The notes: generated from the sequence alone by a model not told the origin. A stretch of DNA of 5,763 nucleotides from Gammaproteobacteria bacterium (GCA_030429685.1 JAUIEY010000127.1:1-5763); one strand, 5' to 3'. Numbered from the stretch's first letter, positions 1 through 5,763 are shown. Numbers and translations: made by a program.

Positions 1-1376
1 CCCGACAGCGTAATCTCGGTCGGGCTGCCAGCACTGAACTCCAGTGTCAGCGTATCGCTGAAGCTGCCCAGTGCGGTCGGCGCAAAGTCAACGTTAAAAG
101 CGCAACTGCCGCCGCCGGGCACTCCGTTGGTCACGCAGGCATTGGGATCGGTGACCAGAAAAGGCGCCGCGGGCGCGGCAAAAATACTTACGCCCACCGT
201 CTGCATGCCATTATTGCGGACAGTAACGGTTTCCTGGTTGGTGTCACCGGGCTTGGCCGGCAAAAAGTCGACGTTGCGATCAAAGTGGGGAAACCGCGAA
301 TCCTCGATCTCGATTTCCAGCGCGTCGACAAATACGACTGCAGTGTCTGAGTCATTGTCGGCATCGTTATCTTCTTCGGGGCCACCGGTGATAGTGACGC
401 CGGCCTCGGTGCGATCGAGCGCATTCTGCGGCGCGGTTACATTCAGGGTGATAACACCGCCCATACCTGCCTGCAGATCGCCTATGGCGCAGGTTACTGT
501 CGCACCCACCGTATTGTCGGCGACGCAGTTCGCGCCGGCCGGTGTCACGCTGTCGAACAGGATTCCGGCGGGCGTCGCAATGACCACCTCTACACCGGTG
601 GCATCTTCGGGGCCGTTATTAACGTAGTCAATGCGGTAAGCGAAATCCGCCTCGACCAGCACGGATGGTGGGCCACTGATAGTCACCCCAAGGTCGGCAA
701 CAATTTGTGGGTCATTAATAATACGAAACGCCGTGACACCATTGTTAAAAGACAATGCGCCCGTCCAGGGGTAGTCAGTGGACGACCCGAGAAAGCGACG
801 CACAAAAAAATCGTTGGCGTCACCCAGATCGCCGTAAACGTTTACCAGCGTGCAGGTGTTGTCTGCCTGATAAGCGGCCGTCGGATTTGATACGCGGATA
901 AACAGCGTACCGCCCGGAAAACTGTACGGCTGCTCAATGGTGTACTCGAGATCATAGTCGCCGATTACGGTATTGCCGCTGCCGGTCGGTGTCTGGGAAT
1001 TGCTGACAACCAGCGTAAATGCCTCGGCCGGATCACTGAAATTATTGGTAACCGGATCCTGACCTTGCGCGAAAGCGATATCCACCTCGGGCGGCAGCTC
1101 ATTCATCGCGCCCAGATCAAAAGCCAGTATGTCGCCCGGGGCGACATCGAAAGCCGGAACATTGCGATATACCAGCGCGCCGAACGGACCCCAGGGCTGC
1201 GTCATGCCGGGATTGCCCGGGTCGAAGGGGTCGAGCAATGAGCCGAAACCCCAGAAAGTGCAATATCCAACCTGTGGGCTGGCCGGTGCAATCGTAAGAT
1301 CGGCGCGAGCGGGAGCTGCGAGCAGCATAAGCCAGACAAAGGCACAACAGAGTTGCACAACGCATCGCAGCGACAT
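1..1376 (-). CDS. Secreted surface protein with DUF11-like and choice-of-anchor-D-like domains (partial, C-terminus off the left edge)
   Basis: An open frame runs from ATG at 1376 to the window edge without a stop (458 complete codons). The start is firm: an in-frame TAA lies seven codons upstream with no other ATG, GTG or TTG between, and GGAG sits 9 nt before the ATG. Residues 1-25 form a signal peptide ending APARA before DLTIAP, so the product is exported. Residues 26-220 are a beta-rich, Cys-containing domain I cannot name. Residues 225-348 read as a DUF11-like Ig fold (DLGVTISGPPSVLVEADFAY, YVNNGPEDATGVEVVIATP, CAIGDLQAG, then an acidic DNDADNDSD-type stretch). Residues 350-458 read as a choice-of-anchor-D/ASH-like domain (ETVTVRNNG, CVTNGVPGGGSCAFNVDFAP, GSFSDTLTLEFS). 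Such tandem Ig-like modules are typical of large secreted or surface-anchored proteins; more repeats and an anchor probably lie beyond the edge. Partner and role are unknown. It follows pldA on the same strand after 159 bp. Confidence 0.85.
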   Translation of the reverse strand, partial: MSLRCVVQLCCAFVWLMLLAAPARADLTIAPASPQVGYCTFWGFGSLLDPFDPGNPGMTQPWGPFGALVYRNVPAFDVAPGDILAFDLGAMNELPPEVDIAFAQGQDPVTNNFSDPAEAFTLVVSNSQTPTGSGNTVIGDYDLEYTIEQPYSFPGGTLFIRVSNPTAAYQADNTCTLVNVYGDLGDANDFFVRRFLGSSTDYPWTGALSFNNGVTAFRIINDPQIVADLGVTISGPPSVLVEADFAYRIDYVNNGPEDATGVEVVIATPAGILFDSVTPAGANCVADNTVGATVTCAIGDLQAGMGGVITLNVTAPQNALDRTEAGVTITGGPEEDNDADNDSDTAVVFVDALEIEIEDSRFPHFDRNVDFLPAKPGDTNQETVTVRNNGMQTVGVSIFAAPAAPFLVTDPNACVTNGVPGGGSCAFNVDFAPTALGSFSDTLTLEFSAGSPTEITLS

Positions 1377-1385
1377 CGAATTCTG

Positions 1386-1389
1386 CTCC
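1386..1389 (-). promoter_or_regulatory. Ribosome binding site of the DUF11-like gene
   Basis: On the minus strand GGAG (within CCTGGAGCAG) lies 9 nt upstream of the ATG at 1376. It is a short Shine-Dalgarno match at normal spacing. It supports this start together with the signal peptide that follows at once. Confidence 0.45.
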
Positions 1390-1434
1390 AGGAGCTGTTA
1401 TTGGTGTTATTGGCTGCGGCGTCCTGCCTGGAAT

Positions 1435-1452
1435 CCGTGCTTTCCTGCACGG
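1435..1452. other. Small hairpin in the pldA to DUF11-gene spacer
   Basis: CCGTGC at 1435-1440 and GCACGG at 1447-1452 form a perfect 6-bp stem with a 6-nt loop. Neither strand has a T-run directly after the stem, so it is not a canonical intrinsic terminator. It could be a weak processing or attenuation structure between the two minus-strand genes, or chance. The rest of the 1377-1535 spacer shows no convincing promoter and no small gene. Confidence 0.3.
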
Positions 1453-1535
1453 CAGCAATCCAACATTACCCCCAGACCGGGTCCGCCTCAAGCCTGCAGC
1501 AGCAAATAAAAAGTGGGTTTGGTCAGCTGGTGGCC

Positions 1536-2516
1536 TCAGTACAGGCGGATACCGATACCGATCGAGTTCTGCTCGCGGGTGTAGTTGGACAGGTTGTTCA
1601 GCGGGCCGTTGTGATAGCGAATGTACAGCGAGAACGGCAGCTCCAGCGCGCCGATCCTGGGTTCGGGCAGGAATGCATAAACATCGAAGGAATCGGTATC
1701 GAACAGCTCGTCGCCGATGACCCACTCGACGCCGAACTCGAAGTCATTGGACCAGAAGTGCTGCTGCTTGGTCAGCACGAGGCGCAGCCGGTCGTAATCG
1801 GCCAGATCTTCGCGACGGCCGGCATCGGGGCCCCAGGTCACCGGGTTGTCATCGTCTATATAAAAAGGAATCAGGCGCACCCACAGGTTGTAGCAACCCG
1901 ACAGGCTGTCATCACAGCGCCCTTCCGGGCCGTTGCGGCTGTTGTCATCGGTCTGCGCGCGATTGCGGCCGAACCGGAAACTGCTTTCCAGCGAGAAAAA
2001 ATTAACGCCGCGACTGACATCGTCGAACAATTCGCTGTTGGGGTTGGTCAGAAAAGTATCCTGCAGCACGGTCGCCTGATCGGTAGCGCTCAGTGCCTGA
2101 CCGTTCGACAGATGCTGCAAACCGAAATCCCAGTACTTCCACGCCAGACCGCCGGGCAAATCTTCACCATCCTTGTACCAGCGGTAGTGAATGCCGGGGT
2201 TACTGGCACGATTCACCACCGGTGATGACGAGCGCGTCCCCATGTAGAAATCGAATTCGCCGGTGAACTTCAGATAGGCGCCGTCTTCGTAGCGCAGATC
2301 TTCGTCCGGCGAGTACAGCAGGTACTTAAACGAATACTGCACTTCCATGGCCGGATCGTCATTCTCGGTGAGCTGCCAGATCACATAGTTCGGCTCATAG
2401 GGGCGAAACTTGGCGAACATTTTCTCCGCCTGCGTCATATCGCTGGTGGGATGCGCGCCGACACCGGCGGCCCATAGCAGCGCGCAGGCCGCGAGAACTG
2501 TGTGTTTGCTGAACAT
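1536..2516 (-). CDS. pldA: Outer-membrane phospholipase A (OMPLA/PldA family)
   Basis: The 326-residue product (from ATG 2516) is predicted to be a calcium-dependent outer-membrane phospholipase A, a beta-barrel that hydrolyses phospholipids misplaced in the outer leaflet. In numbering from ATG 2516, residues 1-21 are a signal peptide ending AAGVGA before HP. A PYEPNYVIW stretch and VQYSFKYLLY resemble the N-terminal barrel of E. coli PldA. The hallmark HLSNG motif (residues 135-139) supplies His135 and Ser137, matching E. coli His142 and Ser144. The catalytic Asn is best placed at Asn172 in SRGVN, matching E. coli SRSWN, which leaves about 23 extra residues between the motifs. The position of E. 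coli Arg147 is Gln here, while the Ser of the SR motif (Ser152 in E. coli) is kept. The C-terminus IGIGIRLY fits an outer-membrane barrel ending in an aromatic residue. GTG at 2522 is an alternative in-frame start; neither start has a clear Shine-Dalgarno. The gene diverges from the CNNM gene. Confidence 0.88.
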   Translation of the reverse strand: MFSKHTVLAACALLWAAGVGAHPTSDMTQAEKMFAKFRPYEPNYVIWQLTENDDPAMEVQYSFKYLLYSPDEDLRYEDGAYLKFTGEFDFYMGTRSSSPVVNRASNPGIHYRWYKDGEDLPGGLAWKYWDFGLQHLSNGQALSATDQATVLQDTFLTNPNSELFDDVSRGVNFFSLESSFRFGRNRAQTDDNSRNGPEGRCDDSLSGCYNLWVRLIPFYIDDDNPVTWGPDAGRREDLADYDRLRLVLTKQQHFWSNDFEFGVEWVIGDELFDTDSFDVYAFLPEPRIGALELPFSLYIRYHNGPLNNLSNYTREQNSIGIGIRLY

Positions 2517-2590
2517 GCACACATTTTACGGCACCGGCAGCCGGACTGGCAGCAAAACATTAGAATAAGGCTCAGCCCGTGACACAACCC

Positions 2591-2597
2591 GGAGGAG
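2591..2597 (+). promoter_or_regulatory. Ribosome binding site fixing the CNNM gene start
   Basis: GGAGGAG ends 2 nt before the ATG at 2600, and its GGAGG part ends 4 nt before it. The purine-rich match is strong and selects ATG 2600 over the in-frame GTG at 2579, which would place this site inside the coding region and put a polar leader before the first membrane helix. A TAGAAT hexamer at 2561-2566 could be a -10 box, but no convincing -35 is seen at normal spacing. Confidence 0.7.
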
Positions 2598-2599
2598 TC

Positions 2600-3841
2600 A
2601 TGCTGACCTTTGTCACCGCCGTCGCCGTCGTGCTGATTGCGTCGTTTCTATGTTCCATTTTTGAGTCTGTGCTGCTATCGATCACGCGCCCGCAAATCGA
2701 AGTGCTGGTGCGCCAGGGCAAAAAGGCCGGCGAGCTGCTGGCCGGCTTCAAGGCCAACATGGACGTGCCGATCGCCGCGATTCTGATACTCAACACCGCG
2801 GCCCACACTATCGGCGCCGCCGTGGCGGGCGCGAGTTATGCCAATGTGTTCGACTCAGGGACGCTGTGGATATTTTCGCTGCTGTTCACGCTGGCGGTGC
2901 TGCTGTTTACCGAGATCATTCCCAAAACACTCGGCGTCAGTTACGCGCAGTTACTGGCCGGACCGGTCGCGCGCGGTATATATGTGCTGACAGTCGTGCT
3001 CAAACCGCTGGTAATCGTCAGCGAAGCCATTTCCAGTTCACTGCGGCGAAAAGAAGAGCTGCCCATTACCTCGGCGGAAGAAATTCGCCTGCTGGCAGCA
3101 CTCGGCCAGAGCGAAGGCGCGGTCGGCCCTACCACGGCCGGGCTGGTGGTGGGCGCAACTCAACTGAAACTGCTGGAAGCTCACGACATCATGCTACCGC
3201 GGGACAAGGTGCAGTTTTTGTCCGGGAAGCTGGACCGCGACGCGGTGCTGAAGCAGGTGCGCGAGTCAGGCCACAGCCGGTTTCCGTATTCACCCAGCGA
3301 TGACCTCAACGATGCCGCGGGCGTGATACTGGTCAAGGAACTGTTTGACTGGTTGCTGAGTCATCCGGATCAGCCGCTGGACTGGGAAGCGCTGCGGCAG
3401 GATGCGCTGATTCTGCCCGAAACCATGCCGCTGCCGAAAATGCTGCGCACCTTCCAGGAAAGCCATCAGCACATGGCCATTGTGGTGGATGAATACGGCA
3501 GCGTCGAAGGCATTGTCACGATGGAAGACGTGCTGGAAGAAATCGTCGGCGATATCAATGACGAAAGTGACCGGGCCCGCGACGACCTGCTGCCACAGGA
3601 CGACGGCTCACTGAAGGTCAAAGGCACCGTTGACCTGCGGCGCCTGTCGGCGCATCTGCAAATCGCCTGGATGCCGGAGTCCGATGCCACCACCGTCGGC
3701 GGGCTGGTCGCGGAAGTATTGGAACGGATCCCGGCAGCAGGCGATACGATTGACTGGAACGGCTACACCATCACCGTGCAGCAGGCCGACCACCGCAAAG
3801 TGCGCTGGGTCAGCGTGCAAAAATATTTGGGGTCAGAGTAA
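2600..3841 (+). CDS. CNNM transmembrane, CBS-pair and CorC_HlyC domain protein (hemolysin/CorC-like family)
   Basis: This 413-residue inner-membrane protein has the full family architecture. Residues 1-145 are the CNNM (DUF21) domain, with hydrophobic segments near 3-28, 57-80, 88-108 and 120-142 and family motifs SIFESVLLSITRPQIEVL, ILNTAAHTIGA and TEIIPKTLG. Residues about 193-320 are a CBS pair (DIMLPRDKV, SGHSRFPY, MAIVVDEYGSVEGIVTMED, VLEEIVGDI). Residues 335-405 are the CorC_HlyC domain (DGSLKVKGTVDLRRL, TTVGGLVAEVLERIP, ITVQQADHRKVRWV). Relatives are linked to Mg2+/Co2+ or other cation export, with CBS domains sensing nucleotide; the 'hemolysin' label is historical. The substrate cannot be told from sequence. 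The start is set by GGAGGAG before ATG 2600. The last six residues (KYLGSE) and the stop are encoded by a repeat copy at 3820-3843, so the native C-terminus was probably altered by a few residues, outside the recognised domains. The gene faces the FG-GAP gene convergently. Confidence 0.92.
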   Translation: MLTFVTAVAVVLIASFLCSIFESVLLSITRPQIEVLVRQGKKAGELLAGFKANMDVPIAAILILNTAAHTIGAAVAGASYANVFDSGTLWIFSLLFTLAVLLFTEIIPKTLGVSYAQLLAGPVARGIYVLTVVLKPLVIVSEAISSSLRRKEELPITSAEEIRLLAALGQSEGAVGPTTAGLVVGATQLKLLEAHDIMLPRDKVQFLSGKLDRDAVLKQVRESGHSRFPYSPSDDLNDAAGVILVKELFDWLLSHPDQPLDWEALRQDALILPETMPLPKMLRTFQESHQHMAIVVDEYGSVEGIVTMEDVLEEIVGDINDESDRARDDLLPQDDGSLKVKGTVDLRRLSAHLQIAWMPESDATTVGGLVAEVLERIPAAGDTIDWNGYTITVQQADHRKVRWVSVQKYLGSE

Positions 3842-3863
3842 AATATTTGGGGTCAGAGTAAAA
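3820..3863 (+). repeat. Tandem direct duplication, 20-bp period
   Basis: The 20 bases at 3821-3840 (AAATATTTGGGGTCAGAGTA) are repeated exactly at 3841-3860; the matching stretch is 24 bp (3820-3843 against 3840-3863). The first copy is in frame with the CNNM gene and ends it. The second follows the stop and, as 20 is not a multiple of 3, lies in another frame. This looks like slippage or tandem insertion at the left end of element A. Confidence 0.95.
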
Positions 3864-3932
3864 ATTGCCGGACAATAATTGGGGTCAGAGCAAAAAACTC
3901 GTCCGGCAATTTTTACTCTGACCCCAATTATT
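3842..3932. repeat. Element A: compound REP-like inverted repeat between convergent genes
   Basis: The arms 3847-3873 and 3901-3927 are perfect reverse complements (27 bp). One mismatch and four more pairs extend them to 3842-3932, 31 of 32 positions. The 27-nt loop holds a further direct copy with one substitution in the core (3879-3895). Core copies of TTGGGGTCAGAGTAAAA lie at 3827, 3847, 3879 (T to C) and, inverted, at 3911-3927. The element fills the gap between the CNNM stop (3841) and the FG-GAP stop (3944), so in RNA from either side it would fold into a long hairpin and might end or protect both transcripts; no clean T-run follows. It resembles a REPIN-type doublet. Confidence 0.9.
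3874..3932. repeat. Alternative inverted pairing inside element A
   Basis: Bases 3874-3890 are a perfect 17-nt reverse complement of 3916-3932. The right-hand inverted unit can thus pair with either the second or the third direct unit. Its outer flank (AATTATT) matches the third unit exactly, while its inner flank (GTCCGGCAATTTTTA) matches the second. Confidence 0.85.
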
Positions 3933-3941
3933 CCGCGCCGG

Positions 3942-5528
3942 TTATTTTATCACCGGACAGCTCACCGTGACATCGGCCGGGCAACTCACCGGCGCTTTGC
4001 CGGTGGGGCGAAAACTCATCACGTGAATGTCTTTGGCCTCGAACACCGGAAAGAAAATCTCCGCCAGCCCGAGCGGGCCGGGCTGATCGTAGCGCCATGA
4101 CAAACCGCCGATGGTGGAAATGCTGACGCCCTGCGGGTCATCCATCAGCGTCTGGCTGGTGTTGGCGCCGTAGTAATCATTGATATCGAAAATCACCGCC
4201 GAATCGTATTCCCAGCGGTCGGGGCTGAGCGGGTAGCGCGGTTTTAACACCCAGACTTTGGAAGCCTCATCCCCACCCACCAGCAGCCAGGGTTTGGTGG
4301 TGCCTTCCAGCACCCGCGCCGGCCAGAACGCCACCGCGCGGTTGGGAGCCAGCCGGCCCGGGCCGGCCTGCGGCTGCGGGAAGGTCGGGTTCGGGCGAAT
4401 GTTGTCCTTGACCACATGCACCGTCCACGGGTCAGCGAAAATCCTGCCGCTGTCGGGCTGCTCAATCGCCAACACGCGCCCGGGAATTTCACTCTGGGTC
4501 ACGTCAAAACAATTATCCGGCTGATGATTGCTGGTCAGCACGTCGAGCCGGCCGTCGAGATTAAGATCCGCGATTTCTACCGCAAAGGGGTTGCCCTGCC
4601 CGCGCATGATGTCCTGCTGACGCACGGTAACGCCTTTGGCCAGGTCCACATCCGACCACTTTTTGCCCTTGGGCTGGCCGTAAATCGTGATGCCGTCGTA
4701 CTTAAAGAAATGCGTGGCGATGATCTCGATGGTGCCGTCACCGTCCATATCCGCGGCGCCGATGTTCACCTCCGGGCCGCCGGGTTCAGGCTGGGTATCA
4801 ACCAGCACGAACTCATCCCACTCGGTCGCGGCATCAAGCGCCTTGCCGGGATTGCGGAACCACACCAGCTGGCCGGTCGGCGGGCAAAAGCCGCCGCGTA
4901 CCTTGAAACTGGAACGCGCCGTGACCAGATCCAGCCGGCCGTCTTCGTCCATGTCAATAAACAGCACGCCGTGATAAAACCACGGCTGGTTATCGGCACT
5001 GCCCGGCTTGCAGCGCGGCGGGATGAAACTGCTCTGGTCCACCAGGTACTCGCCGCGCTCGGGATCGTCGAGGTTGATGATGCTGAGCCGGCCCGGCGGC
5101 AAAGCCGACTGGAACCCCTGCGGGGCGGCGATGCCGTCAAACGGCAGCATGCCCTGCGGGATGCGGATGGCTTCATTCGGCCAGACCTGGCGCTCCACGC
5201 CGTCGAGGTCGCTGAGAATCTCCACCGATGGCGTGGCATCGGTCGGGTCATCGATATCCGGGATGCGCGCCACCAGGTCGCGCTGATACAGGCGCTGGAA
5301 CTGGGTGCCCTCTTCGTTCTTGATGGCATTGTAGAAGCTCGACATGAGCAGGCCATCCTGGCGGTTGCCGTCCGCATCGGTAAAGGTTTCCACATGCAGA
5401 AACGCCGGGTTGAACGGCATCTCGATCACGCGCTGCGCGTAGACTTCAGGACAGAAATCGCCGGCCGGGGCGGCGGCGTACAAGGGCACTGACACCGCGG
5501 TCAGCGCAAACAAAGTAAGTTTTTTCAT
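3942..5528 (-). CDS. Secreted FG-GAP/VCBS-repeat protein
   Basis: The 528-residue product starts best at ATG 5528. The first 18-20 residues (MKKLTLFALTAVSVPLYA) are a classic signal peptide, so the protein is exported. Three Ca-binding-loop-like FG-GAP/VCBS repeats are clear: DMDEDGRLDLV at 192-202, DMDGDGTIEII at 260-270 and DLNLDGRLDVL at 321-331. Around them are propeller-like strands (LVWFRNPG, ATHFFKYDGITIYG, PWLLVGGDEASKVWVL). The acidic DxDxDG loops suggest a calcium-binding beta-propeller; ligand and enzyme activity, if any, are unknown. Cysteines at 26, 173, 215, 340, 516 and 524 fit an oxidising compartment, and the tail CPADVTVSC recalls HYR-type sequence. The open frame continues upstream to 5636, but that N-terminus would be encoded by repeat element B and lacks a signal peptide at its start. 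No clear Shine-Dalgarno precedes 5528. The stop is 9 bp from element A. Confidence 0.82.
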   Translation of the reverse strand: MKKLTLFALTAVSVPLYAAAPAGDFCPEVYAQRVIEMPFNPAFLHVETFTDADGNRQDGLLMSSFYNAIKNEEGTQFQRLYQRDLVARIPDIDDPTDATPSVEILSDLDGVERQVWPNEAIRIPQGMLPFDGIAAPQGFQSALPPGRLSIINLDDPERGEYLVDQSSFIPPRCKPGSADNQPWFYHGVLFIDMDEDGRLDLVTARSSFKVRGGFCPPTGQLVWFRNPGKALDAATEWDEFVLVDTQPEPGGPEVNIGAADMDGDGTIEIIATHFFKYDGITIYGQPKGKKWSDVDLAKGVTVRQQDIMRGQGNPFAVEIADLNLDGRLDVLTSNHQPDNCFDVTQSEIPGRVLAIEQPDSGRIFADPWTVHVVKDNIRPNPTFPQPQAGPGRLAPNRAVAFWPARVLEGTTKPWLLVGGDEASKVWVLKPRYPLSPDRWEYDSAVIFDINDYYGANTSQTLMDDPQGVSISTIGGLSWRYDQPGPLGLAEIFFPVFEAKDIHVMSFRPTGKAPVSCPADVTVSCPVIK

Positions 5529-5606
5529 GCGCCCGAAGGCTATAGCAAGCGCGCCAAAAAGCATGTGAAGTTGGCGCCGCTTACCGGCCAGTGAACAGAC
5601 AACGGT

Positions 5607-5662
5607 AATATTTGGGGTCAGAGTAAAAATTGGCAAAAGTTTTTACTCTGACCCCAAATATT
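5607..5662. repeat. Element B: REP-like perfect inverted repeat
   Basis: Arms 5607-5629 and 5640-5662 are perfect 23-bp reverse complements. Inside, 5630/5639 could form a G-U pair in one RNA strand and 5631/5638 a T-A pair, leaving a loop of about 6 nt. Core copies lie at 5612-5628 and, inverted, 5641-5657, identical to those of element A, but the inner sequence (GGCAAAAG) differs from element A's GCCGGAC. It begins 6 bp after the stop of the minus-strand partial gene and lies 78 bp upstream of the FG-GAP start. It would be a strong hairpin in RNA from either strand, but no T-run follows. Confidence 0.92.
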
Positions 5663-5668
5663 GAAATC

Positions 5669-5763
5669 TTACAGTTGGTGGTGCTCGCGGCGGCACTCGT
5701 GGCGCAGCTGGTCGCCGGCTTCGCGGCCGAACAGCGACTCGAGGCGGCCCCAGCCGCTAAGGT
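5669..5763 (-). CDS. C-terminal end of an unidentified protein (partial, N-terminus off the right edge)
   Basis: On the minus strand a frame open to the window edge ends at TAA 5671-5669 and gives 30 residues, starting LSGWGRLESLFGREAGDQLR and ending RREHHQL. It is charged, with Trp, Cys and His residues. 27 of 30 third codon positions are G or C, as expected for a gene in this genome. I do not recognise the family from so short a tail. The stop lies 6 bp before element B, matching the habit of REP-like sequences to sit just after genes. The opposite strand also has an open, hydrophobic Ala/Val/Leu-rich reading here, but its codon use fits less well. Confidence 0.5.
   Translation of the reverse strand, partial: LSGWGRLESLFGREAGDQLRHECRREHHQL

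Noticed and set aside
127..627. Plus-strand open frame of 166 codons opposite the DUF11-like gene
   Set aside because: The minus strand here encodes a continuous DUF11 and choice-of-anchor-D reading; the plus product is low-complexity Ser/Thr/Val without a domain.
1463..1491. Possible minus-strand promoter (TTGAGG, 17-bp gap, TAATGT) before the DUF11-like gene
   Set aside because: The spacing is ideal but only 4/6 and 3/6 consensus bases match, which is easily met by chance.
1353..2225. Long plus-strand open frame (290 codons) across the pldA region
   Set aside because: It is antisense to pldA, whose frame has a signal peptide, active-site motifs and barrel terminus. The plus reading matches no family I know and has no ribosome site.
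2534..2544. CCGGCAGCCGG dyad in the divergent intergenic region
   Set aside because: An 11-bp GC-rich dyad with a single-base centre is expected by chance in such DNA, and no second operator-like copy is seen.
3820..3932. CRISPR array or attachment site
   Set aside because: Units are inverted as well as direct, spacing is irregular (20 and 32 bp) and there are no unique spacers of constant length; no integrase gene is present.
4416..5492. Long plus-strand open frame (358 codons) opposite the FG-GAP gene
   Set aside because: It is a GC-driven antisense shadow. The minus frame carries three DxDxDG repeats and a signal peptide; the plus frame is Arg/His/Ala-rich with no recognisable domain.
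5539..5569. Possible minus-strand promoter (TTCACA, 19-bp gap, TGCTATAGC) before the FG-GAP gene
   Set aside because: The extended -10 look is attractive, but the 19-bp spacer is long and the start point would fall only a few bases before the ATG, leaving almost no leader.
5672..5763. Plus-strand hydrophobic reading (membrane-helix-like, Ala/Val/Leu-rich) at the right edge
   Set aside because: No ribosome site or good start codon precedes it, and its third-position GC is lower than in the minus frame, which ends in a stop just before element B.

Overview
The window looks like a piece of a GC-rich (by eye around 60%) proteobacterial chromosome, most likely from a gammaproteobacterium. The grounds are an outer-membrane phospholipase A of the PldA/OMPLA type, Gram-negative signal peptides, a CNNM/CBS/CorC-type membrane protein, and short REP-like palindromes between genes. 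No tRNA, rRNA, CRISPR array or transposase gene is visible. The taxonomy is inferred from gene content, not from a marker gene.

Layout, left to right. (1) 1-1376, minus strand: N-terminal 458 residues of a secreted surface protein (signal peptide, unassigned N-terminal domain, DUF11-like domain, choice-of-anchor-D/ASH-like domain), cut by the left edge. (2) 1377-1535: spacer with a small perfect hairpin. (3) 1536-2516, minus: pldA-like outer-membrane phospholipase A. (4) 2517-2599: divergent intergenic region. (5) 2600-3841, plus: CNNM transmembrane, CBS-pair and CorC_HlyC protein whose last codons and stop lie inside a repeat. (6) 3820-3932: compound repeat element A, with three direct units and one inverted unit of a TTGGGGTCAGAGTAAAA core, between convergent genes. 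(7) 3942-5528, minus: secreted FG-GAP/VCBS-repeat protein. (8) 5607-5662: element B, a 23-bp perfect inverted repeat of the same core. (9) 5669-5763, minus: last 30 residues of an unidentified protein.

Four of the five coding regions are on the minus strand; only the CNNM gene is on the plus strand. Three products (DUF11 protein, PldA, FG-GAP protein) are predicted to leave the cytoplasm and the CNNM protein is in the inner membrane, so the theme is cell envelope. Nothing ties them into one pathway.

The main non-coding signal is the repeat family. Six copies of one core occur here and nowhere else in the window. They form two long hairpins abutting stop codons, and one copy provides the final sense codons and stop of the CNNM gene. 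The two hairpins bracket the FG-GAP gene. They resemble REP/REPIN elements moved by RAYT (REP-associated tyrosine) transposases, but that link is inferred because no transposase is in the window.
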